A stretch of DNA of 64,000 bases, taken from assembly GCA_029379385.1 (NCBI GenBank), contig CM055612.1, positions 12,214,001-12,278,000 of the forward strand, in the 5' to 3' direction. Each line of letters starts with the position of its first letter. Positions within the stretch are counted from its first letter, which is position 1. Both the position numbers and the translations under genes were made by a program. Below, in pieces: positions 49,169 through 60,418 of the stretch. The stretch comes from Quillaja saponaria. Its lineage: Eukaryota; Streptophyta; Magnoliopsida; Fabales; Quillajaceae. A model generated the notes under the pieces. The model was not told the origin of the DNA. It saw only the letters and a list, made by a program, of their open reading frames with translations, and made no database searches.

Positions 49169-49844
49169 ATTGTAAAAAATTGGCGAAAACTGAAAGAATC
49201 GTGAGAACGGGACGACCTGGGATCGATTTTAATGGTTGGACTATTTTTTTTTCTCTTGCATTAAATCTAAAAAATTAAAATTGAATTAAGTTTTTAATTT
49301 TTTTAATGGATAATACTAATATGGTTTGAAATCCAGATAGCTAAATGCATTTATTTATTAATTTTTTAGTATTTGGGTAAGCTGTGGATAAAAGTACTAT
49401 TAGTGAAAACACTTTTCAAGTAGAGCTATTTAAAAAGTGTTATTTATAGAGCTGAAAAATCGTTTGTATAAGTTAATGAAAAAGTGTTATGATATAGAAA
49501 CAATTGTTGCATTGTACTTTTAAATAGATATAAAAAATAATAATAAAAAAGATATTAAGTATTTAAATTACTAAAAGAGTTTGTTTTGATACATTTTTGC
49601 AACAAGTTGTTTCAAAAATGCTTTTGATATCTAAATAGTGAAAATATATGTTTTACTTTAGTTTTTAGTTTTTTAAAATAATAATAAAAAAAAAATAATA
49701 ATAACATATATTTGTTTTTGTTGATTTGAGAGATTTTGATTATATACATAAATTAGAATAAGGGTATATATTGGATTATAACAAATATTATGGTTAGTTT
49801 TGTGTAAATCAAAAAAATTTTAAATTCATTTGAGTTCTGTTGTT
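49169..49844. other. Non-coding DNA, perhaps one arm of an MITE
   Basis: No gene. The segment from about 49375 (TTTGGGTAAGCTGTGG..., with repeated AAAAGTGTTAT and TTTTCAAGT motifs) resembles the foldback elements that are common in plants. A comparable segment in opposite sense lies at 52610-52775, so the RTE LINE may have inserted into one. The ends are not definable by eye. Confidence 0.35.
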
Positions 49845-52594
49845 AACTCTTCCAGAGGTTATTCTGCTAGTCCCAAGCTCGAATAAAGGAGGAGGATTGC
49901 GATAAATTGACGGCCAACATAAAACTAGTCAAACACTATGAAGATGAATCCTACATAATATTTGTTGGGGCGTAACTCTTTTAGCAACACGTTGTATCGA
50001 ACCTTGGGTGTAGTGAGAAATGAGAAAGGGTTGGGCCATCACATCCTTAGTAGTGCACCACACCGGCACCCAGGTGTGGTTCAAAATGAGTAAAGGTTCT
50101 TGCATTGAGGCGGGTGTGGGTGCGGGTAAAGAAGCTAGTCCAGAACAAGATTCGCATAACTACTTTGAACATAGGGACTTTTACTGGTAAATTGAGAGAT
50201 CTTGTAAATACTATAAGTAGAAGGAGTATTAATATTGCTTGCTTGCAAGAAATTAAGTAGGTAGGAGAAAAGGCTAGAGAGATAGAGAGAATAAGATTCA
50301 GGATGTAGTATACCGATAAGTATAGAAATAGGAATGGAGTGGCGATTATTATAGATAAAAATTTAAAGGATGAGGTTGTAGAAGTCAAGCGGAAAGGTGA
50401 TAGAATAATTTTAGTGAAATTAATGTTAGACGATGAGGCCTTCAATATCATTAGTGCCTATGTTCAACAAATAAGATCGGAAGAAGCTACGAAGAAGGTT
50501 GTTTGGGATGATTTATATGAGATAGTCCAAGAAGTACTGTTAAGAGAGAAACTATATATTGGTGGAGATTTGAACGATCATGTTGGAAGTACTAACGAGG
50601 ATTTTGAGAGAGTGCATGGGGTTATGGTTATGAAGATAGGAATGAGGGTAGAGAGTCTATTTTAGATTTTGCGGTTGGTATGACTTGATTTTAGCTAACA
50701 CGTTCTTTAAGAAACGAGAGTCGTACTTAATCACCTTTAATTGCTAGCCTAGTAAGAGCTAAATAGATTTTGTTTTGACTAGGAAAGTTGATAGAGCGGT
50801 ATGTAAGGATTATAAAGTTATACCTGGCAAGTGTTTAGTGTCTTAGCACAAACTTATGGTTGTGGATGTTGGTGTTAAGCACTGAAAGCAAAAGTATAGA
50901 AGTAATAGATGTAGTAGGACTCGATGGTGGAATTTGAATGGAGAAAAGATGATTATTTTTAAAGAAAAAATGTTATAGGGTAACCTATAGCTGGTAGAGG
51001 GTGAGCCTAATATGATTTGAGATGAGATGGTGGGTTGTATCAGGAATACGACTAGAGAGGTGTTATGAGAAGGTAAAGGATGTAGACCTCTAACTAAGGA
51101 GACATGGTGGTGGAATGAAGAAGTTCAACAAGCAATTAAAGTTAAAAAGTAGTATTATAAAAGATTACACAAGTGTAGAAATGAAGATAAATATAAATGT
51201 TTTAGACAAGCTAGAAAAGATACTAAGAAAGCAATTAGGGAAGCTAGAGGCATGGCTTGTGAAGGTCTTTACCAAAAGTTAGAGACAAAGGATGGAGAAA
51301 AAGATATATATAGGATTGCCAAACAAAAGGAATGATGAACTAAAGAGTTAAATCGAGTTAAGCGTAATAAGGATGAGACTGATAGGGTTTTAGTTAAGGA
51401 AGATGAGATTAATGAGAGATGGCAAACTTACTCTGATACTTTATTTAATACGGATTCAAGAGATGATATTGGGGAACTAGATGATGGCTTCGACGATACG
51501 AACTGCCGATTTTTTTGTCGGATTAGAGCATAGGAGGTTAATGAAGATATTCATAAGATAAAAAATAGTAAGGCAATGGGCCCAGAAGATATACCAATAG
51601 AAGTTTAGAGATGCGTATGAAATATTGGCGTAACTTGGCTTACAAATCTTTTTAACAAGATACTAGTAACTAAGAAAATGCTTGATGAATGAAGAAAGAG
51701 TACATTGATCCCTGTTTATTAGAATAAAGGAGACATTTAAAATTGTACAAATTATTGAGGAATAAAACTTATAAGTCATACAATGAAGCTGTGAGAAAGA
51801 GTGATTGAGCGTAAGCTTAGGAATGAGACTCTAAAACTAGAGAGGAACTGTTAGAACCTAAAAACCTTAGGTTTAGTCAGACAAAACTGAGTATATGAAG
51901 TGCAATTTAAGTAAAACTAGAGAAAGCTCGAATTAAATAACTTTGGGTGGTTAGATAATCCTTACAAAGGAAGTATTTAAGTATTTAGGTTCATTTATGC
52001 AAAAAAATGGCGCAATTGAGTATGATGAAAACTATAGGATCAAGGTAGGGTGGGTGAAGTGGCACAGTGCTTCGGGAGTTGTCTGTGATCCTAAAATCCC
52101 GAATAGATTGAAAGGACAATTTTATAAGACTATAATGAGGCCGGCTATGTTGTTTGGTATTGAATGTTGGACAGTTAAGAAATAACACTCACATAAGATT
52201 GGAATAGCTGAAATGAGAACGTTGAGATGGATTACCGGACATACAAGAAAGGATAGAATAAGGAATGAGGAGATTTGTAAGAAGGTGGAAGTAGCACTTA
52301 TCAAGGAGAAAATAAGGGAGAATTGCCTACGTTGGTTTAGACATATCTAACTTCAGCTAATGGACGCAGTAGTTAAGAAAGGTTACTTGGTATAGGTGTC
52401 AGGTGTTAGACGTGGTAGGGGGAAACTGAAACTTACTTGGAGGGCAGTCATCGAGAAGGATATGGCTGCTTTATGCATTACTGAAAATGATGCCTTGGAT
52501 CAATACGAATGTAGGAAAATGATTCATATAGCCAACCCCAACTAGTTTGAGATTTAAGGCTTAGTTGAGTTGAGTTAAGTTAAATTAAGTTGAG
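49845..52594 (+). mobile_element. RTE-type non-LTR retrotransposon (dead)
   Basis: The plus strand shows apurinic endonuclease parts (NRNGVAIIIDKNLKDEVVEV near 50330, then NIISAYVQQIRSEEA, IGGDLNDHVG, IDFVLTRKVDR). An RT thumb/palm entry follows (KNSKAMGPEDIP near 51560). The ORF2 C-terminal region is at 51980-52550 (FKYLGSFMQKNGAIEYD, RPAMLFGIECWTVKK, RGRGKLKLTWRAVIEKDMAA). The central RT containing the catalytic F/Y-A-D-D box is missing: the sequence jumps near 51840-51880. Many stops are present. The 3' end is a TTGAG/TTAAG repeat tail (about 52563-52600) as expected for RTE elements. TTGAGTTCTGTTGTT at 49830-49844 and TTGAGTTCCGTTGTT at 52595-52609 form a likely 15-bp target duplication with one mismatch. 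Confidence 0.88.
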
Positions 52595-52600
52595 TTGAGT
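52563..52600 (+). repeat. Simple-repeat 3' tail of the RTE element
   Basis: AGTTGAGTTGAGTTAAGTTA and following TTAAGTTGAGTTGAG: five-base repeat units close the element instead of poly(A), which is characteristic of the RTE clade. Confidence 0.8.
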
Positions 52601-52609
52601 TCCGTTGTT

Positions 52610-52814
52610 TTTTAGTTCAAAATGCTTTTATTTCCAATTTCAGCTTTTAGGCCTCCAAAAACCAAAAACACTTTTTGATAAATATTAAAATAAAACATCT
52701 ATTATCAAATAGTTTCGAGTAAAAGATTAAACTCAAAAACTAATCTAAAATCTAAACCAAACAATAGCTACATGTATTTGTAAGGTAAAAAGTTCTAATT
52801 TATCCTCTCTCCTT
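52610..52814. other. Short non-coding spacer
   Basis: AT-rich sequence between the RTE target duplication and the viral leader. It contains AAAAACCAAAAACACTTTTT-like foldback character (see 49169-49844). Confidence 0.4.
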
Positions 52815-52907
52815 TTACATTTTAATAAAATTTATAGTACTTGCTGCTCCTTACTTCACTATCGCATGATCTTCCTCTGCTTTTAGGGGACCTTTTCGGT
52901 CTCCACT

Positions 52908-52919
52908 TGGTATCAGAGC
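52908..52919 (+). other. tRNA-Met primer site of viral copy 1
   Basis: TGGTATCAGAGC, the conventional first position of caulimovirid genomes. The following GGAAGTAGGGATGAAAGTGT recurs after the second site at 62561. Confidence 0.9.
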
Positions 52920-53307
52920 TAAGGAGGAAGTAGGGATGAAAGTGTGAAAATTTATCTTATTTTACTTTTCTGTATCAAATTTTAACATAAAACTTGGAAA
53001 ATATTATACTTTCTTTAATGATGGCATTAAGAATACTCTAAGTGAGTCTTCTAGCTGGTAGTAAGGCCTGTTGAAGGGCGAGAATAACTCGTATAAGGCA
53101 GTAAGCCCAACTACTGTAGCTTGTTAAGTGTTCTATTTGCTAAGTACGCTGGTATGATTTTATTTTGCTAATATTTTAGGATTTAATTTAGCCTAGTAAA
53201 CCAAGATCAATACTCATCCTTACACTCTTATGGAACTTAAGATTTTAGTACTAAAAGGATCGGTTTAGTACAATTATTGTTTTTAATCGGTTAATTTTCA
53301 TAATGCT

Positions 53308-53990
53308 TAGGTCTTTTTCCTATTCTTCTTCTCCTCCTGAGTCTTTTTCTCAATCAAACAAAATCCTCAAAAAATAAATTAATTTTGAAGAAATCTCTCA
53401 ATTCATAGACAACTGGAAAATTTCAAAAGTTCCCAACAATGAAATTTACAAACCTAACTCTATGTTCACTCTTAAGAGTGATCATACAATCAAAATAGTA
53501 GAAAAATCATCCAAATTTATAATATGGAGATTAATATTATCCACAAAGTTTTTCAAATTGATAAAGAATCTCTTAGAAAAGATTTTATCATGAAAAACAC
53601 AATCTTACTAGAAGATGGTTTTTTGAAAATAACAAATCTAAAAGACAAAAGATACAAAATCTTTACTACAAATTTGTAGAAACTCATAAAATTTATATTC
53701 CGTTCATTGAATGGTTTGAAGTTTATTCTAATGAAGCAGATCTTTGTTACCTTTTTTGTAATGCAGTAAGTGTTAACAACAAAATTTTAAAAGATGGATA
53801 ACCCAAAAAGATGAAGTTATTAATTTTATACTTTCTTCTAAAAAAATCTGTAAAAATTCCTACACACAAAGCTCTATTGGAAAAATATTCCTATGCAATG
53901 TACACCATTTAAATACAATGATTTAACATAAATGGTTAATAATAATGATATTCAATCTGTTTATGAACAAGATAATTAAACCAATCCTTT
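53308..53990 (+). pseudogene. Viral polyprotein start / movement-protein remnant
   Basis: Frames broken by stops. The beginning (KILKK-stop-INFEEISQFIDNWKIS, then NSMFTLKSDHTIKI) is paralleled in copy 2 at about 63.0-63.13 kb. Later parts include KNTILLEDGFLKIT and a WFEVYSNEADLCYLF-like stretch. The conserved movement-protein core found in copy 2 (CSGPVYFNYF...) is not seen here and seems to be deleted. Function inferred from position and from the paralogous copy. Confidence 0.6.
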
Positions 53991-53999
53991 TCTATAGGC

Positions 54000-55330
54000 T
54001 TTAGGTGATCATTTCTCAGATTCTAATCCTAGCCAGACTTTACAAAGTGAAAACCCTGTTTTTTCACCTTATCAAATTCGAACAAAAATTAAAAAAGAAT
54101 TAGGATCTTGTTCAAGACCTTCTTCTCAACAGGAACTTCTTGACTAAATATCCAAACAAATTGTTCAAAGTAAGAAAAACATTATTCCAGATACTCTTAT
54201 ACAAATAGATCATTCTCTATCAATTAACAATTTGAGTGATGTAGAACCTGAATTTGAAAAGTCTAAGAAAAATTCCGCTAAAAAATTGATCTACTACAAT
54301 CCACCAATTGGCAAAACCACAAAATTATACCATCCCAGAGCTTCTCCTTCTGATTTAGTATTTGAAGAAAAATCCCAAATTATCAATAACTCTTTTAGTG
54401 CAAATATATTTATGAATGGAACATAGATGGCCAATCTAAATATAATATCCTTAATATGTTACATCATATGACTATAGTCAGCACTACTTATCAAATTGTC
54501 CATAATTGTTTTGATCAATCTATTCTTAATGTTCTAGTTGCCGATTTTACTAGTCAACTAAAAGGTTAGTGGGACGAACATCTCACTAACATAAAACATA
54601 GCCAAATCAATTTTCCCATCAAAGCTAATCCTGAAAAATATCCCTATGAAGGTAACAAAATCCTAAATTCCATCAATACCCTCATTTATGCTATCATAAA
54701 GCATTTTATCGGAAATCTGTCTATGTGGCATGACAAATCTATTGAACTCCTTTCCAATCTCAAATGTGGTACCCTAGCTGACTTTAGGTGGTATAAAGAT
54801 ACATTCTTCACCTATATCTTCTCCAAGTCAGATAGCAATTAATCTTTTTGGAAAGAAAAATTTATAGCTGGTCCTCCTCATTCATTAGGAGACAAAGTTA
54901 GAGAAAAATTTGAAATATCAACAATGGAATCATTCCTTACGAGCAATTAAATTATGGAAAACTCTGTAATTATGTCCAAAAAGTTGCTTTAAAAATCTAT
55001 CAAGATGATAAAATTTAACGTCAATTAGCAAAAGAAAGATCCTTAAATCGTAAAGACATAGGAAGCATTTGTGCTCTATATAGTTTTAATTGTCCTCCCA
55101 GTTCATCCAAACTTAAAAAGAAAACCTTTTTTGAATCTCTCCAAAATCATCATAAATCTTCAAAAAAACAAAGCTGGTAAAAGAATTTACAAACATTAAC
55201 ATGCATCCCAGCATTTTCAAAATTAAGATAAACCACCAGTGGTTTATTTTAAATGTAACAGACCTAGTCACATCACCAAATATTTTCGGATTACAAGAAA
55301 AATCAAAGCATTAAAAATTTATAAAAGGAC
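54000..55330 (+). pseudogene. Viral coat-protein region with zinc knuckle
   Basis: An uninterrupted 64-codon frame (54232-54426: KLIYYNPPIGKTTKLYHPRA) leads, after a stop, into ILNMLHHMTIVSTTYQIVHN, LVADFTSQLKG and INTLIYAIIKHFIGN, the coat-protein pattern seen in many plant-genome caulimovirids. Near 55236-55290 a knuckle reads VYFKCNRPSHITKYF, where the first and last Cys of C-x2-C-x4-H-x4-C have been replaced. Frameshifts and stops are frequent. Confidence 0.65.
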
Positions 55331-55899
55331 TTTTGGCCCAGCTTGATAGTCTTCTAACTATTCAGTATTCTTCTAATAGCAAAGCCTAACCTTCTTCTGA
55401 CAATGAAGATATTAACAAAATCCAAATGATGAAGTTTCCTCTGAAGCTTCTAAAGCTCTTGAGTGTAATGTCTTAACAAGAGAATAAGATCTTCTCTTCG
55501 AAGTGATTACTAACCTCCAAAATGATGAATATAAAAAAAATTATCTCAAAAAACTCAAAGAAACATTGGATACACCAAAAAAACCAAGTAAGCCTCCTCA
55601 TAATCTCCCTATTGTCACAAATTCCTTCAATCTCACATGTTTTATTCATATTTAATTCTGAAAAAAAAAAAAAACAAAAAAAAAAACCTGTTACTCTTCA
55701 AGGACTTCAACATGAAGTTTCAAAAAGTACAACAATAAGAAAATTATTCAGCAATTGCTAATCTATAAAAAGGCAAGAAAAAATTATCTTCAACAAATTC
55801 TTCAGCATCCTCCTGGGACAATAATCCAATTGAATTTTCTGAAGAAAATTTTCTCAATCTTATTACTCGTGTTTCTTATCAAAAATAGTAAGTTCTAAT

Positions 55900-56500
55900 C
55901 TAACTTATTATTGTCAAACTTTTGTTCTAGAAACAGTTACTATGCTTGATACTAGTGCAGACTCCAGTTGTATCCTGAAGCACAAATCCTTACAAAATAT
56001 TACCAATCCAGTTATCTTAGGATCTGATTTTATTCATCAATTAGAACCCTTCTATGTTAATCGAGGCATAAACAAAAAAGTAATGGGACAAACTGTAATT
56101 TTCCCATTTCTTAAAGAGCTCCTTTTTAGAAACCTCAATCTTACTGAAAACAAACAAAAACAAATTAATTATATTTAAGATGAAATCCCTACAAAATATT
56201 ATGAAAAACCTTTGAAAGATTAACTTCTGCCAATGGTTCTAAAATCATAATCAACTACAAATGTTTCAGTGTTGTTATTGATAATTCACCCTTATAAATA
56301 ACAACAACCTTTCTTCTAGAAAACCAATTTAGTTATCTTAGGATGTGATTTTATTCATAAATTAGAACCCTTCTATGTTTATCGAGGTATAAACAACGAA
56401 GTCATGGGACAAACTGTAATTTTTCCATTTCTTAAAGAGCCCTATTTTAGAAATCTCAATCTTATTCAAAACAAACAAAAACAAATTAATTATATTACTG
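55900..56500 (+). pseudogene. Viral aspartic protease region, with internal duplication
   Basis: MLDTSADSSCIL at 55942 corresponds to the D-T/S-G-A-D active site of retroviral-type proteases; Gly is replaced by Ser here. The distal half (VILGSDFIHQLEPFYVNRGI) occurs twice, at 56002-56187 and 56323-56508. The second copy carries its own differences (CDFIHKLEPFYVYRGI). Confidence 0.7.
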
Positions 56501-56508
56501 ATGAAATG
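56002..56508 (+). repeat. Direct duplication inside the viral protease region
   Basis: Unit 1 (56002-56187) and unit 2 (56323-56508) have the same length (about 186 nt, offset 321, no net indel). They share long identical runs such as GGACAAACTGTAATTTT and AAACAAACAAAAACAAATTA. The 135-nt spacer is not part of the repeat. Confidence 0.9.
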
Positions 56509-56699
56509 AAATATCTTTCAAAAGAATTGAAAACCAACTTATTGGTTTTGTCATAAAAAGCAAAATCACAAATTTTGAAGAAAAAATTCAAAAATAAATC
56601 TATTCTGATCTTCCTAATGCCTTCTAGAAACAAAAGCAACATGTGATAGATGTTTCTTATGAAAAACAAATTCCTACAAAAGCCCATCCAATTTAGATG

Positions 56700-57830
56700 A
56701 ATTAAGAAATGCTTGAATTTTGTCAAAAAAAATCAATGATCTTCTTTCCAAAGGAATAATCAGCAAGAGCAAGGGGTTCTTAGTCTCGTTCTGCTTTCTA
56801 TGTCAATAAAAATGCCGAAATCTAACGAGGTACTCCCTATTTGGTTATCAATTATAAACTTCTTAATCAAGCTATCTAATGGATTAGGTATCCTATTCCT
56901 AATAAGAAATATCTTCTCAATCATTTATACTCTTCCAAATTATTTTCAAAATTCAATATGAAATATGGTTTTTGACAAATACAAATAAAAGAAATTGACA
57001 GATACAAAACAACATTTGCTGTTCCTTTTGGATGGTATGAATGAAATGTCATGTCTTTTGGCCTGAAAAATGTATTTTCTGAATTTCAGAGAATAATGAA
57101 TGACATTTTCAATCCTTATATAAAATTTATTATTATCTATATTGATGATATTTTAATCTTTTCTCAAAATATAAATAAACATTTTAAACATCTCAATATT
57201 TTCTTTGATATTACAAAAAAGAATGCCTTAGCTGTGTCCAGAACTAAATTCAGCATTTTTCAAATAACAATCAGGTTTCTTGGTCATAATATTTACCATG
57301 AAACCATCACTCCAATTGATAGGGCTATTTAGTTTTCTGATAAATTCCCTAATCATGTTATAGACAAAACTCAATTGTAGAGATTTCATGGATGTCTCAA
57401 TTATGTTTCTAGAGTCAGTAATCTTATCAAACCATTGCATGATCAGCTGAAGACTGATCCTCCACCTTGGTCTGATATTCATACCAACATTGTCAAATAG
57501 ATCAAATTGAGAGTCAACAACTCCTATGTTTGTATCTCCCTGCTCTACAAGCTTTCAAAATAGTTGAAATCGATACCTCCAATATAGGTTATGGTGGCAT
57601 CCTAAATCAATCTATGCATGGAAAATAACATAGCACTGCATATGTATCAAAACATTTAAATCCTACACAACAAAATTATTCCATAATCAAAAAAGAGGTT
57701 TGAGCAATTATTTTTATGAATTTCAAATTTTCAAAATTTCAAAATTTCAAATTGATTTACTTAATCAAAATTTTTTGGTTAAAGTTGATTGCAAATTGGT
57801 AAAAGATGTTCTACAAAAAGATGTAAAAGA
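56700..57830 (+). pseudogene. Viral reverse transcriptase and RNase H
   Basis: RT palm is largely readable: YLVINYKLLNQAI, FSKFNMKYGF, TTFAVPFGWYE. A 93-codon open frame (57051-57332) then contains MSFGLKNVFSEFQRIMNDIF, catalytic YIDDILIFS and RFLGHNI. A TAG follows at the 57331 region. The connection (LQRF-like LNYV) and RNase H (VEIDTSNIGYGGILNQ near 57565; YVSKHLNPTQQNYS; then KVDC near 57783) continue with stops. The catalytic Asp pair of RT is still present, but the gene is broken upstream and downstream. Confidence 0.88.
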
Positions 57831-58029
57831 CAAAGAAGAGGAAGTCAAGTCCCCTATGGACCAAACATCAAAATCTCAAAATAAGAAAAAGAAACCCTCA
57901 ACCTCTTCTGCCAAATTCACCCAAAAACAATCAAAAGAGTTTTATGTTTTCCCAGTAGAAACTTTATTAGAAATCTAAGCCATTAACTCTAATAAAGAAG
58001 ACTTGGGCAGACCTTGTTAAAGAAGAAGA

Positions 58030-59095
58030 GTAAAAAAATTTAACTCTTCCAAACTCAAAAGATACTTTCAAATTCAATCTACATGATCTTATGCAAACAA
58101 TCAACCAGCTTGCATAATCAATCATAACAAATTCATCAACAAGTAAGGCTATTATTCTTGATCCTACTCTTACTCCTACTCCTATCTCTTCTCAAAAATC
58201 ACAAAGTTCTTATGTTCCAATTGGCATCCCTCAAAATATTATTCAAATGGAACCAAAATTTTAGATCAAGCATCCTTAATATGCTCACCAAAAATTTTTC
58301 CAAAAAATTAGCATTTCCCGCCTCCTAATATTCAAAAACCTAGAAATTTTTATGAATTTATTTTGGTTGATAGTCAATCTATCGTTAGCAAACATTATAA
58401 ATAAAAAACATATGCTAATTTCTTCATGCATTGTATTATTCAAATTCTCAAAATTCTCATCCTTTCGAATTGGGGCTTAGATTTATCCAAACCTTGCAAA
58501 TTTTCACAACATTACCAAGAAGCCTGATACAAAACTTTTTGCTTTCAAAACAAAAGTTACAAACATTGTTGGCTCATATACTTCAAAAATCATGTTCAAT
58601 ATCAATTTCCACAATGGTTTGATGGTGGAATCTCCATGGTCCATCTCCAAAGATTTTACCAAATGAAGTTGCAGAAGGATTACATTACTTTGGTAGAAAT
58701 TTTAATGTCCAAGATCACAATCCATTACTATAACACTTCTTCTAGAACTGTTCTTCAGAGACAATGGCAATAAACCATTTCCTCCTATTAAGCAATGGCT
58801 CAATCAGCACCTTTAGTTTCTCAAAAAAGTACTTCTAGAAGTCACACAATTCTCACAGCAAAAATCTCAAATTTCTACCAAACTCTCCTCTAATTCAAAC
58901 AAGCAAGAGTATCTTCAGCATCTCAAGGAAATAGTTCAATTTTTTCAAATAGATGGGGAAGTAAGATCTACAACTCTAAAAGTAGCACAAAAACCAGTCT
59001 CTAATTCCTCTTCAAGAATTTTAGGAAATGGTTTAAGTGATTACGCACAATCAAATGAAGATGATTGCTACAACATCAACCTTGTAGATGATTGA
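58030..59095 (+). pseudogene. Viral 3' ORF of unknown function, broken
   Basis: A coding-like stretch after RNase H with stops and shifts: ILDPTLTPTPISSQKSQSSY, FYEFILVDSQSIVSKH, NINFHNGLMVESPWSI/WFDGG in alternative frames, and near the end LKEIVQFFQIDGEVRS with a final acidic segment ending in VDD and a stop at 59093. The FYEFILVD-type motif recurs, as far as I know, in plant-genome caulimovirid sequences. Its role is not established. It may correspond to ORF2 of florendoviruses. Confidence 0.5.
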
Positions 59096-59330
59096 AGCAA
59101 TTCTCTACCAAAAAATAAAAAATTATTGTCCACAAACATAGCGATGTTGGCAGAACACTATAGCAGACACTGTAATAAGCTGCAGCAGAATACTGTTCAC
59201 TATAGTAGTTACTATGGCACAAAAAAAAAAAAATTAAAATTTGTCTACTTAAAAGTAGTTATTCTCTCATTCAAAACACACTAAGTTTGAGCTCTTGTAT
59301 AGAGCGTAGAGAAACCTCCTAAGTAACCCT

Positions 59331-59337
59331 TATAAAG
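59331..59337 (+). promoter_or_regulatory. Candidate TATA box of the viral promoter
   Basis: TATAAAG follows the end of the 3' ORF by about 235 nt and lies about 260 nt before the genome end at the primer site. A full-length (35S-type) transcript promoter is expected in this region. Motif-only evidence. Confidence 0.4.
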
Positions 59338-59594
59338 CTTTCGTTATTTACTCTATGATCTTGTAGTTACAAACTTTCAATTTTCAATGACAATTTATAT
59401 CTTGCATTCCCTCTCCCTAGTTTAGCGTGCGGACTACCACCACTTTACCTTCCTTTTTACTTGCTTTCTTTTATTAATGTCTTTTATTTTATGCATTACA
59501 TAGCATAATCCATTATAGTAGTCCTATTGCTTCCTACTTCACTACCCCTTGATCTTCCTCCACTCTTAGGAGACCTCTCTAGTCTCCACTTGGT

Positions 59595-60418
59595 GTGTGT
59601 ATATATATATTCACTATCATTTTCATATTCAAGCAAATAGATTAAAATGAGATAAGTGATATTACATATACTATTGAGCTTGTTTATTATTACTTTTTTT
59701 TTTCTATTAAACTTTTTGTTGCTGATTGAGAAAGAAATTAAAAAGAAAACATATAAGATATATAGCCCCTGTTTAGTTTAATTTTTAAAATAGCTTTTGG
59801 ATTTAAACTTTTCTACAAAGTTGTTTGATGATAGAGGTTTTATTTTTTAAGCTTTATGGAAAAGTATTTTTTGCCTTTTAGACTTCTAAAAGCTGCTAAA
59901 AGCTTAAGTAAGAAAAAGAAGTTTTTTTAAATAGAAGACAAGAGAAGCTCAAATAAAATTTAATAATTATTTTATTTAGACAAATATGACTATAATATTT
60001 GTCAAAATGGTCTTTTAAGTAATTTTAATACTCAATATCATTTTTTGAAAAATAATATCGAATAATTTTTTTTTATCTCATAGCACTTTTATGTTATTTC
60101 AACCAAACACTTTTTCAACTTTTTATACAACACTTTTCAAACAGGTCTACTTAAAAAATATTTTTATGCACAATGCTTTTACATATAACTTAAATAAACA
60201 GACCCATAATATCAAATATAATAATTATAAGTATGATTATATTATTTATAATATTATTAAATATATTTATGACAATATTCGGTCTAGGTCATGAGTTCAA
60301 TATCAATTGAACCAAACTCAAAATCTAACAAAATTTTCAAGTCAATCACTGATCCAATTTTCAAAACATTGATTTAGAATTCTTATTACCATTAATATAT
60401 ATATATATATATATATAT
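59595..60418. other. Non-viral AT-rich DNA between the two viral copies
   Basis: A (TG)n/(TA)n tract directly follows the viral end. Around 59767-59910 is MITE-like sequence (TTTTAGACTTCTAAAAGCTG) like that near 52.65 kb. A (TA)n tract lies at about 60395-60418. No gene. Confidence 0.45.

Larger units (their letters stand above)
52815..59594 (+). mobile_element. Endogenous pararetrovirus (Caulimoviridae, Florendovirus-like), copy 1
   Basis: A degraded viral genome in plus orientation. A leader with tRNA-Met primer site (52908-52919) is followed by a polyprotein remnant in the order movement-protein edge, coat protein with zinc knuckle, aspartic protease, reverse transcriptase and RNase H. 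A second open-frame region of unknown function ends near 59095, followed by the non-coding terminal region. The terminal sequence CTTCCTCC...TCTCCACTTGGT returns at 59535-59594, and similarity stops four bases into the primer site. One genome unit from primer site to primer site is therefore about 6.68 kb. The order RT then RNase H without integrase, and the primer site, show Caulimoviridae. Assignment near Florendovirus rests on a single large polyprotein plus a separate 3' ORF and is an inference. Numerous stops and frameshifts make it non-infectious as it stands. Confidence 0.88.

Noticed and set aside
50047..50451. 134-codon open frame on minus
   Set aside because: It is antisense to the RTE endonuclease region, whose plus-strand motifs are clear. 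The minus frame is a shadow.
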